NCBI RefSeq assembly: GCF_002216005.1
Contig: NZ_NIQC01000010.1
Location: forward strand, 1 to 64,000
Origin: Natranaerobius trueperi
GTDB taxonomy: Bacteria; Bacillota; Natranaerobiia; Natranaerobiales; Natranaerobiaceae
Reading direction: 5' to 3'
Length of the DNA stretch: 64,000 bases
Position numbers and translations under genes: made by a program. The notes under the pieces were generated by a model, which saw nothing but the letters and a program-made list of their open reading frames with translations, was not told the origin of the DNA and did no database searches. Within the stretch, counting starts at the first letter, position 1. Each line of letters begins with the position of its first letter. Below are positions 37,619-48,180 of the stretch, one piece after another.

Positions 37619-38467
37619 GTGAAACTGAAATTTCATTGGTCTCTCTTTGTGTTCTTTTTTGCTTATCTTATTACTGGTTTAACGAAAGAGGTAGGTATTT
37701 TTTTTGTATTAATTTCATTACATGAATTAATGCATTCCTTAATGGCTATTGGTTACGGATTTAAAGTAAAGGAAATAATCCTATATCCTTTTGGTGGGAG
37801 AGCAAAAATGGAAGACTTAATAGAAGAAGACCCTAAAAAAGAGTTGAATATAGCATTAGCTGGTCCTTTATTTAATATTATTTTAGCTTTCATTCTTTTA
37901 TCGATGTACGAAAAAATTCCACTTATTGAAGAAACAAAATTATTTATAGTAAGAGCGAATTTAATTTTAGCGGGTTTTAATTTATTACCTGGACTACCAT
38001 TGGATGGTGGTAGAATTTTAAGGGCGTTACTAACAAAAAAATACAGTTTTAGAGAAGCAAGTCATTATGCATGTCAAGGTGGTAAAATAGTAGGATTTGT
38101 AGTGTTATTATTTGGTGCTTTTCTTGGGGGATATTGGTCTTATATAAACCTCACCTTTTTCTTGGTAGGTGGTTTTTTAATATTTGCTTCGATTCGAGAA
38201 GAACAAGAAATAGCCTATTTATATTTTAGATATTTGACTAGAAAGAGAAAACTTTTATACAATGAAGGCGTAGTTGGATGTGATTTGTTATTAGCTTTTG
38301 AAAAAACTTTAATTGAGGATATCATTAAACTATTTGGACCAAAGAAATACCATACAATCAAAGTAATTGATGATAACTGGAAACATAAAGGGACTGTTGA
38401 TGAGAATGAAGTGATTGATGCTTTATTTAAAAAAGGAACTAAAACAAAAATATCAGATATATTATAA
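37619..38467 (+). CDS. spoIVFB: Intramembrane metalloprotease SpoIVFB (M50/S2P type)
   Basis: Cleaves pro-sigma-K in the mother cell during sporulation. The zinc motif HELMH is at His35-His39 and the third ligand Asp129 lies in NLLPGLPLDGGR. About six TM helices are followed by a short C-terminal region. The start is GTG at 37619. 282 residues, normal for the family. Confidence 0.93.
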   Translation: MKLKFHWSLFVFFFAYLITGLTKEVGIFFVLISLHELMHSLMAIGYGFKVKEIILYPFGGRAKMEDLIEEDPKKELNIALAGPLFNIILAFILLSMYEKIPLIEETKLFIVRANLILAGFNLLPGLPLDGGRILRALLTKKYSFREASHYACQGGKIVGFVVLLFGAFLGGYWSYINLTFFLVGGFLIFASIREEQEIAYLYFRYLTRKRKLLYNEGVVGCDLLLAFEKTLIEDIIKLFGPKKYHTIKVIDDNWKHKGTVDENEVIDALFKKGTKTKISDIL

Positions 38468-38547
38468 ACTTATATTAATATGTATTTAGACATATCGAAT
38501 GAGATAAGATAGAATAATGATATGAAAATTTTAAAGGAGAGAAATAC

Positions 38548-40416
38548 ATGCAAAAACAATTAACACATAGTGATCTCAGGGAAATACTTACACGAGTGGA
38601 AAAGCCAGGTAGATATGTAGGAAATGAATGGAATTCAATTACTAAAGAATGGGGTGACAGATTCTCTGTTGCTTTGGCTTTTCCTGATATTTATGAAGTA
38701 GGAATGAGTAATCTAGGACTTAAAATTTTATATCATACTATAAATAAACAGGATTGGGCTGTATGTGAACGAGTATATTCACCATGGATTGATATGGAGA
38801 ATGAACTAAGGGCTAATGATTTACCCTTGTATTCATTAGAGACATTTACCCCTCTTAATGAGTTTGATGTAGTTGGTTTTACTCTACAATATGAACTTAG
38901 CTACACTAATGTTTTAAATGCATTAGACTTAGGCAAAATTCCAGTTAGAAGTAGTGAGAGATCAGAAGAGGACCCTATTGTAATTGCTGGTGGTCCAAAT
39001 GCTTTTATGCCTGAGCCTTTAGCTGATTATATCGATGTATTTATTATTGGTGAGGGAGAATATGCTATAATTGAATTCTTAGAAAAGTTAAAAGTTTTAC
39101 GTGAATGGGATTTAGATAGGGAAAGGATTTTACTTGAGTTAACTAAATTAAAAGGAGTTTATGTACCTAGATTTTATCAGGAAAAATATGATGAAAAAGG
39201 AAATTATAATGGATTAATACCTACTAATACAGATGTACCTATAGGTGTTTCAAAACGTATTGTTAAAGATTTAGATAAAGTAGATTATCCTACTGAAATG
39301 ATTGTTCCTAATATAGATATTGTACACGACCGTTCCTTTGTAGAATTATTCAGAGGTTGTACCCAAGGTTGTAGGTTTTGTCAAGCTGGGATGATTTATC
39401 GTCCTGTAAGAGAGAGAAATCCTGATACTATTTTAAAATTATCAGAGCAATTAATTAAAAATACTGGTTATGACGAGCTATCTTTAACTTCATTATCAAC
39501 TGCTGATTATAAAGAGATAAATAACCTTTTAGATGAGCTTAATGATTGTTTTAATCCTCAACCTGTCTCATTGTCTTTACCCTCTTTAAGAGTTGATGCT
39601 TTTTCAGTTAATTTAGCTCAAAAAGTGCAGTCAGGTAAAAAAAGTGGACTTACTTTTGCACCTGAAGCTGGTAGTCAAAGGCTTCGAGATGTAATAAATA
39701 AAAAAGTTACCGAAGAAAATTTATTAACAGCAGTTCGAACAGCGTTTCATGCTGGATGGGATAAGGTTAAGTTATATTTTATGATAGGGCTACCGACAGA
39801 GACTTATGAAGATTTACAAGGTATTGTCGATCTATCTTATAAGATCATCGACCTTTATAAAAAAGAAACAGGTAAAAAACGCTTGAAACTTAATATTGGC
39901 ACTTCTACATTCGTGCCAAAACCCCATACTCCTTTTCAGTGGAAAGGACAATTATCAGAAGAACAAGTGAAAGAAAGACAAAAGTTTTTGCGAGACAAAT
40001 TAAGACACAAGTCAATTAATTTTAGTTGGAATGATCCAGAACCTAGTTTATTAGAAGCTTGTTTAGCTAAAGGTGATAGACGTATGGGTGAAGTTTTATA
40101 TCATGCATTTCAAAATGGCGCTAAGTTTGATGGATGGTCTGATCAACTACAATACGAGACATGGTTACAAGCATTTTCAAAAGTTGGAGTTAAAACAGAA
40201 CACTTTGCTAATAGAGATTTAGACTTTTATGAAGATCTTCCATGGGATCATATACACTCAGGTGTTAGTAAAAGCTTCTTAGAACAAGAATATAAACGAG
40301 CAGTTGAAGAAGGAAATACACCTGATTGTAGTCATAAAATGAAAGATTGTAGTAATTGCAATGTATGTTTTGATTATAACGTTTTCCCAGATAGGAAAGG
40401 ATGGAGTAAAAGATGA
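38548..40416 (+). CDS. B12-binding-type radical SAM protein (TIGR03960 family)
   Basis: 622 residues. The N-terminal Rossmann-like region is followed by the radical SAM core with Cys271, Cys275 and Cys278 (CTQGCRFC), SAM-binding LSLTSLS-type and GLPTETYED motifs, and a Cys-rich end (CSHKMKDCSNCNVC). The family always occurs with the TIGR03936 partner encoded next, whose ATG overlaps this stop by 4 bases. A role in RNA or ribosome modification near ribosomal genes is suspected but unproven. Confidence 0.9.
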   Translation: MQKQLTHSDLREILTRVEKPGRYVGNEWNSITKEWGDRFSVALAFPDIYEVGMSNLGLKILYHTINKQDWAVCERVYSPWIDMENELRANDLPLYSLETFTPLNEFDVVGFTLQYELSYTNVLNALDLGKIPVRSSERSEEDPIVIAGGPNAFMPEPLADYIDVFIIGEGEYAIIEFLEKLKVLREWDLDRERILLELTKLKGVYVPRFYQEKYDEKGNYNGLIPTNTDVPIGVSKRIVKDLDKVDYPTEMIVPNIDIVHDRSFVELFRGCTQGCRFCQAGMIYRPVRERNPDTILKLSEQLIKNTGYDELSLTSLSTADYKEINNLLDELNDCFNPQPVSLSLPSLRVDAFSVNLAQKVQSGKKSGLTFAPEAGSQRLRDVINKKVTEENLLTAVRTAFHAGWDKVKLYFMIGLPTETYEDLQGIVDLSYKIIDLYKKETGKKRLKLNIGTSTFVPKPHTPFQWKGQLSEEQVKERQKFLRDKLRHKSINFSWNDPEPSLLEACLAKGDRRMGEVLYHAFQNGAKFDGWSDQLQYETWLQAFSKVGVKTEHFANRDLDFYEDLPWDHIHSGVSKSFLEQEYKRAVEEGNTPDCSHKMKDCSNCNVCFDYNVFPDRKGWSKR

Positions 40417-41117
40417 AATTGTGGTTTAGGTTTGAAAAAATAGATAAAATGATTTATATATCTTATATTGATCTATTACAAGTATTAGCAAGAGGAATTA
40501 AAAGAGCAGGAGTCTCTATTTCTTTAAGTGAAGGATTTAATCCACAGCCTAAGATATCTTTTGCCCACCCGCTGCCATTAGGGGTTTCGTCTAGTACAGA
40601 CTTTGGAGAATTAGAGTTAAATGATTCTGAACTAGAAAGTAACCTAAATTTAGATGAACTTAGACAGCGTATTAACTATAATTTACCTTATGGGTTTAAT
40701 ATTTTAGATTTTAAAAAACCCGCTTTGTTTAAGCCACCTAAATTAATGTCACTAGTAGAAGCCACTTCATATGAGATAGAATGCTCTAATTTGGTCTCTA
40801 AAGAAGAGTTAAGAAGATTATTAGATGATTTTAGAAATAAGGATAAAGTTACAATGCAAAAAAAGAAAAAGAAGTCAGGTAAAATAGTAGAAAAAGATAT
40901 AAAACCGATGATATATGATTTAGAGGTAAATGAAACTTCTCTTATAGGTACTTTTCAATCTGGGAGTAATGGAAATCTTCGTCCGGATGTTTTCATAAGA
41001 TTATTTTTTCAAGATGAAAATTCTATAGAGAAGGTTCATTGTTCTAGAACGGGATTATATTTTTTTGATAAGAACAAAGAGTTAGTCACACTATGGAATT
41101 GGGATGAATTAAATTGA
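40413..41117 (+). CDS. Radical SAM-linked protein (TIGR03936 / DUF2344)
   Basis: 234 residues, partner of the preceding radical SAM protein. The N-terminal pattern FRFEKIDKMIYISYIDL and SEGFNPQPKISFAHPLPLG is characteristic. In many Firmicutes a ribonuclease G/E gene follows before rplU; here rplU follows directly. Its TGA stop lies inside the -35 box of the rplU promoter. Confidence 0.9.
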   Translation: MKLWFRFEKIDKMIYISYIDLLQVLARGIKRAGVSISLSEGFNPQPKISFAHPLPLGVSSSTDFGELELNDSELESNLNLDELRQRINYNLPYGFNILDFKKPALFKPPKLMSLVEATSYEIECSNLVSKEELRRLLDDFRNKDKVTMQKKKKKSGKIVEKDIKPMIYDLEVNETSLIGTFQSGSNGNLRPDVFIRLFFQDENSIEKVHCSRTGLYFFDKNKELVTLWNWDELN

Positions 41118-41142
41118 CATGGACTCTATATCGTGATACAAT
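41114..41142 (+). promoter_or_regulatory. Promoter of the rplU-prp-rpmA operon
   Basis: TTGACA (41114-41119), a 17-nt spacer and TACAAT (41137-41142), with an extended TG at -15. The TGA stop of the upstream gene is inside TTGACA. Confidence 0.88.
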
Positions 41143-41148
41143 ACGAGT

Positions 41149-41236
41149 GTTATAAATAGCGGCTTAGCTGCACTGTAACCGCTCGGGATGGGTACAAACT
41201 TTATGACCTAATTTCGGCGAGTCTTAAGAGCAGGAG
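41149..41236 (+). ncRNA. Probable ribosomal protein L21 leader RNA
   Basis: The roughly 90-nt leader between the promoter and rplU contains a hairpin AGCGG/CCGCT (41158-41183) followed by conserved-looking single-stranded segments. Its place matches the known L21 leader of Firmicutes, which is thought to give autoregulation by L21. A covariance-model search (Rfam L21_leader) would settle it. Confidence 0.6.
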
Positions 41237-41245
41237 GTGTTAAAT

Positions 41246-41554
41246 ATGTTTGCAGTAATTGAAACTGGCGGGAAACAATATAAAGTTTCCGAGGGCGATG
41301 TGATTGAAGTAGAAAAAGTATCTGCAGAAGATGAAGTTGTTTTTGATCGAGTACTTATGGTTCAAGATGAAAATGATGTTAAATTAGGTACACCTGTTGT
41401 AGAAAACGCTAAAGTAACAGGAACTTTACTTGAAAATGGTAAAGGTAAAAAGATCACTGTATTCAAGTACAAGCCTAAAAAGAACTACCGTCGTAAGCAA
41501 GGGCATCGCCAACCTTACTCAAGAGTTAAAATCGATAAAATTCAGATTTCGTAA
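41246..41554 (+). CDS. rplU: 50S ribosomal protein L21
   Basis: 102 residues beginning [14 protein letters not shown], with the C-terminal [21 protein letters not shown] typical of L21. Start chosen: ATG at 41246 behind CAGGAGGTG; an in-frame GTG at 41237 is part of the ribosome site. Confidence 0.98.
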   Translation: MFAVIETGGKQYKVSEGDVIEVEKVSAEDEVVFDRVLMVQDENDVKLGTPVVENAKVTGTLLENGKGKKITVFKYKPKKNYRRKQGHRQPYSRVKIDKIQIS

Positions 41555-41566
41555 TTAAGTGATATT

Positions 41567-41911
41567 ATGATACAGATTAGAATATTTAGAGAACAGTCAA
41601 AAATAAGAGGATTCGAAGTTAAAGGGCACGCTGACTTTGCAGAAGAAGGATCTGATATTGTTTGTGCTGCTATATCAGCTTTGAGTCTAACAGGAGTTTT
41701 TGCTAGTGAGCGTTTATGTCAGTTAGGTAGAATTAAGGAACCAGAAAAAGGTCACTTAATTTTCAATTTGCCAACAGATATATCAAAATCCCTAGAACAA
41801 AAAGCTTTTACTATTCTAGAGACTGTTATTATCGGAATGTATGAAACTGCCAAAAATTATCCGGATTATATAAATATATATGACGAAGGGGGGGAATACA
41901 CATGGAACTAA
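41567..41911 (+). CDS. prp: Ribosomal-processing cysteine protease Prp (YsxB)
   Basis: Cleaves the N-terminal extension of L27. Catalytic His21 is in KGHADFA and Cys33 in [10 protein letters not shown]. 114 residues. It is placed between rplU and rpmA as in other Firmicutes and overlaps rpmA by 10 bases. Confidence 0.95.
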   Translation: MIQIRIFREQSKIRGFEVKGHADFAEEGSDIVCAAISALSLTGVFASERLCQLGRIKEPEKGHLIFNLPTDISKSLEQKAFTILETVIIGMYETAKNYPDYINIYDEGGEYTWN

Positions 41912-42198
41912 AAATGAATCTTCAACTATTTGCTCAGAAAAAAGGAGTTGGAAGTTCAAAAAACGGTAGAGATAGTGAAAGTAAACGTTTAGGGTTAAAG
42001 GCTCACGCAGGTGAGCAAGTACGAGCAGGTAATATTATCATGCGTCAGCGTGGAACTAAGATTCATCCTGGTAACAATGTTGGAATTGGTAAGGATGATA
42101 CTTTATTCGCTAAAGCTGATGGTGTCGTTATGTTTGAACAAGTAGGTAAAAAGAAAAAACGAGTAAGTGTTAACCCCGAACCAGCAATGGCTGAATAA
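41902..42198 (+). CDS. rpmA: 50S ribosomal protein L27 with cleavable N-terminal extension
   Basis: 98 residues. The extension [12 protein letters not shown] precedes the usual mature start [19 protein letters not shown]. The NLQLFA motif is the Prp recognition sequence of Firmicutes. A long GGGGGGG ribosome site precedes the ATG. Confidence 0.97.
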   Translation: MELKMNLQLFAQKKGVGSSKNGRDSESKRLGLKAHAGEQVRAGNIIMRQRGTKIHPGNNVGIGKDDTLFAKADGVVMFEQVGKKKKRVSVNPEPAMAE

Positions 42199-42205
42199 GT
42201 ATGGT

Positions 42206-42242
42206 AAAAAAAGCTGCCAATCGAAATGATTGGTAGCTTTTT
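42206..42242 (+). terminator. Intrinsic terminator after rpmA
   Basis: AAAAAGCTGCCAATC and GATTGGTAGCTTTTT form the stem, with one mismatch. Confidence 0.88.
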
Positions 42243-42336
42243 AAATATTTGGGTTATTTTGAAGGAAAATGAGAATTTTATGTTAAAATAATATACTGGA
42301 AGGAAGTTTTTCTAAATATGTCTGAAAATTGGAGTA

Positions 42337-42950
42337 TGTTAAGTTGTTATGAAAAATAAGCTAACTTAATGGCAAGATTTTAAATGATTTGGCTGTCATG
42401 CGCCATTACTATGTAAAAGCAAAAAAGTCCTAGTACGATTAGAGTAATTAATATCCGCAACTTGATCAGGAGTAGACTGATTCAAAACATTGCTTGTCCT
42501 AACAAAGTTGAAAGTAAAAATAAAAACAGTGATAAGCTTGTTAGCGGACTGGTAAGAAACAAAGCCTCTGCGTTGCTTAAAGGACATAGAAAGAATGATT
42601 ACAACTTTTATCACAACACCTCAAATTAGAATAAAAATCATAGTCGGATGTAAGAATGTAGATTTACCACATTTTGGGCAAGAAGGATATTTGCGAGGCT
42701 TATTAGGGCCTCTTTTATCCCCGCCCTCAGAAAGTGTCTTAGGTGCCCACTGACGACTACAATTTTTACACTGAAATCTTTTTATTACCATATTTGTCGA
42801 ACCTATAACCGTAAAGGGTCGTTTGAGTAACATCTAGGACATACAATTTTAGCCATGGATTAGTCTCCTTTCTCCCGGAGGTTTTGTTTTCTGTCTATAA
42901 ACATCTTAACTTCGGGATGGAGACTGATTCAAATATCATACAACTTAACA
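42337..42950. mobile_element. Degenerate insertion sequence between rpmA and spo0B
   Basis: The ends carry an inverted repeat: TGTTAAGTTGTTATGA at 42337-42352 and, on the other strand, TGTTAAGTTGTATGA at 42936-42950. The 10-bp direct repeat CTGAAAATTG lies just outside each end (42322-42331 and 42954-42963), as expected for a target duplication. Inside is a broken zinc-ribbon transposase on the minus strand. At about 614 bp the element is internally deleted. Confidence 0.75.
42396..42858 (-). pseudogene. Transposase remnant with zinc-ribbon N terminus
   Basis: The minus-strand ATG at 42858 has a good ribosome site (AAAGGAG). The reading begins MAKIVCPRCYSND, shifts frame to YRFDKYGNK and shifts again to RFQCKNCSRQWAP. 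It continues with YPSCPKCGKSTFLH and, in another frame, SDYDFYSNLRCCDKSCNHSFYV. The paired CxxC motifs are those of IS transposases common in clostridia. At least three frame changes and a missing catalytic domain make it a pseudogene. Confidence 0.8.
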
Positions 42951-42979
42951 GAACTGAAAATTGATATAGGAGGAAGATG

Positions 42980-43741
42980 ATGGGGAAACTAAAAGAAGGG
43001 GAAATTGGTGATAAGAACTTTATCAGAATACTAGTAGTTGGTGTTTTATTAACTTTTTTTATACCTTTATTTGCACTTATTTCTGAATATATCTTACTTA
43101 TGACACTATTGTTAGTAGTATTTTGGTTTTGGTTTATCAAGTTTATTTCTCAGGAAATATTTAAAAACAAGACCCGCATTAGAGATGATACAGTTACTGA
43201 ATTAGTACAATACCTTCGAAAACTAAGACATGACTTTGTTAATCACTATCAAGTCTTGTATGGAATAGCACAAATATCTAAGGACACACGATTACTTAAA
43301 CATTTAGAAAAAGTAAAAATTTTGAACAATAATTATGGGTCTATCTTAAAACTTTCTCAATATGATTTAGTTCAATATTTCTTAAAGCAGTTGGCATGTC
43401 AGTCTGATACAGAATCCCATTATCAACTAACAAATTCTGCTTCTTGGGAGGACTTTAATAATTCTTACGGGCCCAAAATTGTACCTCTGTTAGATAGAGT
43501 TTGTCAGTTGATTTCTTTGGAAAAAATTGTCCATCCATCTAGTATGATTGACTGGGAACTAGATGAAAATACTAAGGAATATACAATGGTTTTGACAGTA
43601 TATGATTCAGAGGAACCTTGGGGAGTTAATATAGATAAATACTTAAATGAAGTTAAAGTAGAAGCTCATAAAATAGGGGTTAAGTTTGAATACTTTACTT
43701 GGGAAGAACAGATAGCTGTGCATTTTCTTATACCAAAATAA
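42980..43741 (+). CDS. spo0B: Spo0B-type phosphotransferase with two membrane helices
   Basis: Position upstream of obg and the motif LRHDFVNHYQVLYG identify a Spo0B-like histidine phosphotransferase of the sporulation phosphorelay. The phospho-acceptor would be His84 in RHDFVNH. Unlike soluble Bacillus Spo0B, it begins with two hydrophobic segments (about 15-35 and 38-56), so it should be membrane-bound. Start chosen: the second of two adjacent ATGs (42980), 6 nt after AGGAGG. The ATPase-like C-terminal half is weakly conserved. The IS remnant separates it from rpmA. Confidence 0.85.
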   Translation: MGKLKEGEIGDKNFIRILVVGVLLTFFIPLFALISEYILLMTLLLVVFWFWFIKFISQEIFKNKTRIRDDTVTELVQYLRKLRHDFVNHYQVLYGIAQISKDTRLLKHLEKVKILNNNYGSILKLSQYDLVQYFLKQLACQSDTESHYQLTNSASWEDFNNSYGPKIVPLLDRVCQLISLEKIVHPSSMIDWELDENTKEYTMVLTVYDSEEPWGVNIDKYLNEVKVEAHKIGVKFEYFTWEEQIAVHFLIPK

Positions 43742-45106
<1,365 letters not shown>

Positions 45107-45144
45107 TAGGTTACTAATATAAGTGATAAGGAGTGGGGAGGGCA

Positions 45145-45768
45145 ATGGGAACTAGGAGAAGAGAAAATAATAGAGTAGGCTTAATTGGCGGTACTTTTGA
45201 TCCTATTCATACTGGTCATCTAATAATAGCAGAAGAAGCTTTAAATAAGTTTTCATTGGATGAAATTATTTTCATCCCAGCTGGGATACCTCCACATAAA
45301 ACTTCAGAAAATATTACATCAAGCTTTCATCGTTATATGCTTACTAACTTAGCTACTAGTAAGCATCCAAAGTTTTATGTGAGTAGTTTTGAAGTAGATA
45401 GAGATACACCTTCATATACTATTGAAACTTTAAGATACTTCAGAGATTTGTATAGTGATAAGACAGATCTGTTTTTCATTACTGGTATAGATACTTTATT
45501 GGATATTCTTACTTGGAAGGATTATCGTTTACTACCAGATTTATGTCAATTTATTTGTGCGACTAGGCCTAACTTTTCTTTTGAAAAGCTTGAAAAAGAA
45601 GTTTTTGGTACTTTACCTAAATTAAAGAATAAAATTCATTATATGGACGTGCCGTTGATTGAAATCTCTTCTACAGATATTAGAAAGAGATGTAAAAATA
45701 ATGAGAGTATCAAATTTATGGTACCGGAGAGTGTAGAAGCTTATATTTTAAAAGAAGGTTTATTTTAA
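45145..45768 (+). CDS. nadD: Nicotinate-nucleotide adenylyltransferase
   Basis: Makes deamido-NAD from nicotinate mononucleotide and ATP. The nucleotidyltransferase motif GGTFDPIHTGHL is at the N terminus and ISSTDIRKR at the C-terminal side. Start chosen: ATG at 45145, 207 residues; a GTG at 45133 sits within the GGAGTGGGGAGG ribosome region. It is followed by yqeK and rsfS, as in most Firmicutes. Confidence 0.94.
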   Translation: MGTRRRENNRVGLIGGTFDPIHTGHLIIAEEALNKFSLDEIIFIPAGIPPHKTSENITSSFHRYMLTNLATSKHPKFYVSSFEVDRDTPSYTIETLRYFRDLYSDKTDLFFITGIDTLLDILTWKDYRLLPDLCQFICATRPNFSFEKLEKEVFGTLPKLKNKIHYMDVPLIEISSTDIRKRCKNNESIKFMVPESVEAYILKEGLF

Positions 45769-45793
45769 AAAAACTAACAGAGGTGGCTCTTTA

Positions 45794-46369
45794 ATGAATT
45801 ATCAAATCCTTTATGATTATTATGAAAAAGAGTTGCAAAAAACACTGTCTTATAAAAGATTTGAGCATTCTTTGAATGTAGTCGAAACAGCATTCAAAAT
45901 TTCTGAGTTTTTCTCTATTGAAAAAGATAGAGTAGCGTTAGCTGCCCTTGTCCATGATAGGGGAAAAGAAATCTCTAATAAAAGATTACTTTCAATTGCA
46001 AAAGAGCAAAATTTAATTTATGATGAGTCTGAAGAAATTTATCCTGAATTGTTACATGGTCCTATTGGAGCTTATCTATTAGAATATGATAATAAAATTA
46101 GGGATGAAAAAATTCTGAATTCAGTTCGATATCATACAACAGGTAGACCAAACATGAGCCAATTAGAAATAATCATTTTTTTAGCTGATTTAGTGGAACC
46201 AAATCGATCTTATCCTAGAGTAGATGATCTAAGAAAACTAGTATTTAATGAACCTTATGAAGCATTGTTAAAATCCTTGGACTGGACCCTAGAATACTTA
46301 ATGAGAACAGGAAAGGTTATTCATCCCTTAACTGTTAAGACAAGAAATCACTATTTAAATAAGGTGTAA
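45794..46369 (+). CDS. yqeK: YqeK, HD-domain symmetrical Ap4A hydrolase
   Basis: HD-superfamily hydrolase of 191 residues. Metal ligands are visible in RFEHSLNV, VHDRGKEI (HD), HGPIGAYL and RYHTTGRPNMS, with FLADLVEPNRSYP toward the C terminus. Cleaves diadenosine tetraphosphate. Confidence 0.93.
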   Translation: MNYQILYDYYEKELQKTLSYKRFEHSLNVVETAFKISEFFSIEKDRVALAALVHDRGKEISNKRLLSIAKEQNLIYDESEEIYPELLHGPIGAYLLEYDNKIRDEKILNSVRYHTTGRPNMSQLEIIIFLADLVEPNRSYPRVDDLRKLVFNEPYEALLKSLDWTLEYLMRTGKVIHPLTVKTRNHYLNKV

Positions 46370-46382
46370 GAGGAGGGGTCCT

Positions 46383-47534
46383 ATGAGTTATACCAAAAGG
46401 TATAGAAAAGATAAGCGTACCAGAAAAAAAGCTAAACTGAAGAAAGAACGAATTTTTGCACTGATAATTTTAATAATAACTTTTTTTGTATTGGGAGCTG
46501 CAGTTAGATATATAATATCCGGTAGAAATCTCGAAACTGAAGCAGATTGGGTAACTAATTTATCACAGGATGTAAATGATCAATATACTAATACCTTAGT
46601 TGCTGTAGTTGATGATTCACATAACATTTTAAAATATATAACGATTTTAAATCAAAAAGAAGACTCTGAAGAATTAAATACCATTTTTATTCCTGGTGAA
46701 ACGTATTTAGACACACCTGGGAATGACTTTGAAATTTTGATGGAAAGCTATAGTAAAGGGCATATAGATTTATTGATAGATACAGTTAAAGACTATCTTG
46801 GAGTGTCAATACATAACTTTATAAAAATAGAAAGTGGAGTCTATAGTGGAATTAAAAATGAATTAAATTTTATAAGTGATGTAAATCATGACAAGTTTAA
46901 AACACAAGTTCTAGAGAAAGATTTAAAAGAAGGTGATATACAAAAAATCTTTACTGATCATTTAACGAGTATAGAAAATTTTTATAATAATACTAATGAG
47001 AGAAAAGGATTTTTTAATACACCTAGAGTGCGTAAATATATAGAAAAGCAAATTGAGACTAATTTTACATGGGATCAGATGATAGAGTGGATTGATACAA
47101 CTGTAGTTAATGCAAATGAAAATTTGGTAGCTTTTAAATTACCTGGGGAACAAGAGGTAGTCAATGATCAGAAACATTTTTTACCTGATTTTGATGAATT
47201 AGAGATTATTGTAGAGCAATATTTTTCTAAAAAAGCAACTAAAGAGGTATCAAAAGATAATATAACTATTGAAGTTTTAAATGGTAGTGGTGTGTCAGGT
47301 GTGGCAGAAGATGCTAGTGATATGTTAGAAGAAGTAGGTTTTGACGTTGTTTCAATTGGTAATGCAGATAATTTTGATTATCAATCTTCAAAAGTAATTG
47401 CTCGCAAAGAGCCAAGAAAAGCAGCGAAAGAAGTTGCATTAGAAATTAACCAAGCTGACTTACTTGTTGAGTTAAAAGATGATTTTGAAGCTATGGTAAC
47501 AGTTATTATAGGAGAAAACTTTGAAGATAATTAA
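46383..47534 (+). CDS. Divergent LCP-like protein with LytR_C domain
   Basis: 383 residues: a basic N terminus, one TM helix (about 24-45), an LCP-like region (about 70-155) and a C-terminal LytR_C domain (about 293-379; ITIEVLNGSGVSGVAEDASD). LCP enzymes normally carry an Asp in the first strand (RSD) and Arg-Asp in IPRDT; here these read VDDSH and IPGETYLD, so the pyrophosphate-binding residues appear lost. It sits between yqeK and rsfS, the usual site of an LCP gene in clostridia. Confidence 0.78.
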   Translation: MSYTKRYRKDKRTRKKAKLKKERIFALIILIITFFVLGAAVRYIISGRNLETEADWVTNLSQDVNDQYTNTLVAVVDDSHNILKYITILNQKEDSEELNTIFIPGETYLDTPGNDFEILMESYSKGHIDLLIDTVKDYLGVSIHNFIKIESGVYSGIKNELNFISDVNHDKFKTQVLEKDLKEGDIQKIFTDHLTSIENFYNNTNERKGFFNTPRVRKYIEKQIETNFTWDQMIEWIDTTVVNANENLVAFKLPGEQEVVNDQKHFLPDFDELEIIVEQYFSKKATKEVSKDNITIEVLNGSGVSGVAEDASDMLEEVGFDVVSIGNADNFDYQSSKVIARKEPRKAAKEVALEINQADLLVELKDDFEAMVTVIIGENFEDN

Positions 47535-47548
47535 TAGGAGGGATCCAT

Positions 47549-47911
47549 TTGGTAAAAGAATCATTTGAATTGGTGAAAAATATAGTAAGTACTTTAGATA
47601 ATGACAAAGGCAAAGATATTTTAATACAAGAGGTGAATGAGATTACTCTTGTTTCAGATTACTTTGTACTAGTTACAGGTAATAGTACAACTCATGTTCA
47701 GTCTTTAGCTGAAAATTTAATTGATACTATGAAGCAAGAAAAAAATATCTCCGCATTACATAAAGAAGGAATAACTGAAGGTAACTGGGCCCTAATTGAT
47801 TTTGATTCTGTTGTTGTACATATATTCTTAGAAGAAACAAGAAGTTTCTACAATTTAGAAAGATTATGGGCTGAAGCAAATGAAATCACAATTAACGAGT
47901 TAGATATTTGA
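47549..47911 (+). CDS. rsfS: Ribosome silencing factor RsfS
   Basis: Binds L14 and blocks subunit joining in starvation. 120 residues with the signatures YFVLVTGNSTTHVQSLAENL and EGNWALIDFDSVVVHIFLEETRSFYNLERLW. The start is TTG at 47549 behind AGGAGGGA. The TGA stop is part of the leuS promoter's -35 box. Confidence 0.95.
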   Translation: MVKESFELVKNIVSTLDNDKGKDILIQEVNEITLVSDYFVLVTGNSTTHVQSLAENLIDTMKQEKNISALHKEGITEGNWALIDFDSVVVHIFLEETRSFYNLERLWAEANEITINELDI

Positions 47912-47936
47912 CATAAGGAAATAAATTTTATATAAT
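47908..47936 (+). promoter_or_regulatory. Consensus promoter of the leuS T-box leader
   Basis: TTGACA (47908-47913), exactly 17 nt, then TATAAT (47931-47936): a perfect sigma-A consensus. It overlaps the rsfS stop codon (TGA at 47909-47911). Confidence 0.93.
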
Positions 47937-47942
47937 TTCAAA

Positions 47943-48180
47943 AAAACATGTGTTAAGGCAATGATGGAGGCTAGTAATCAATAGTAATATTACAGAGAGC
48001 CGGTGGATGCTGTGAACCGGTATTTTACTTTGGTGAACTCGCTCCTGAGCTGGTCGATGAACTTATTAGTAGTCGGTCCGGTAGTCCCGTTATGGCTGTG
48101 CGAGTGGGCTTTACAAAGGCCAAATAGGGTGGTACCACGGGAAATAACTTCTCGTCCCTTTAAGGGATGAGAAGTTATTT
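47943..48180 (+). promoter_or_regulatory. T-box riboswitch (Leu) controlling leuS
   Basis: The T-box sequence AAATAGGGTGGTACCACGG is at 48122-48140. The specifier loop GGTGAACTCGC has codon CUC at 48038-48040, a Leu codon. The terminator hairpin at 48142-48180 pairs AAATAACTTCTC with GAGAAGTTATTT. UGGU in the T-box fits tRNA ends with discriminator A, as tRNA-Leu has. The 5' end is estimated from the promoter. Confidence 0.95.
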
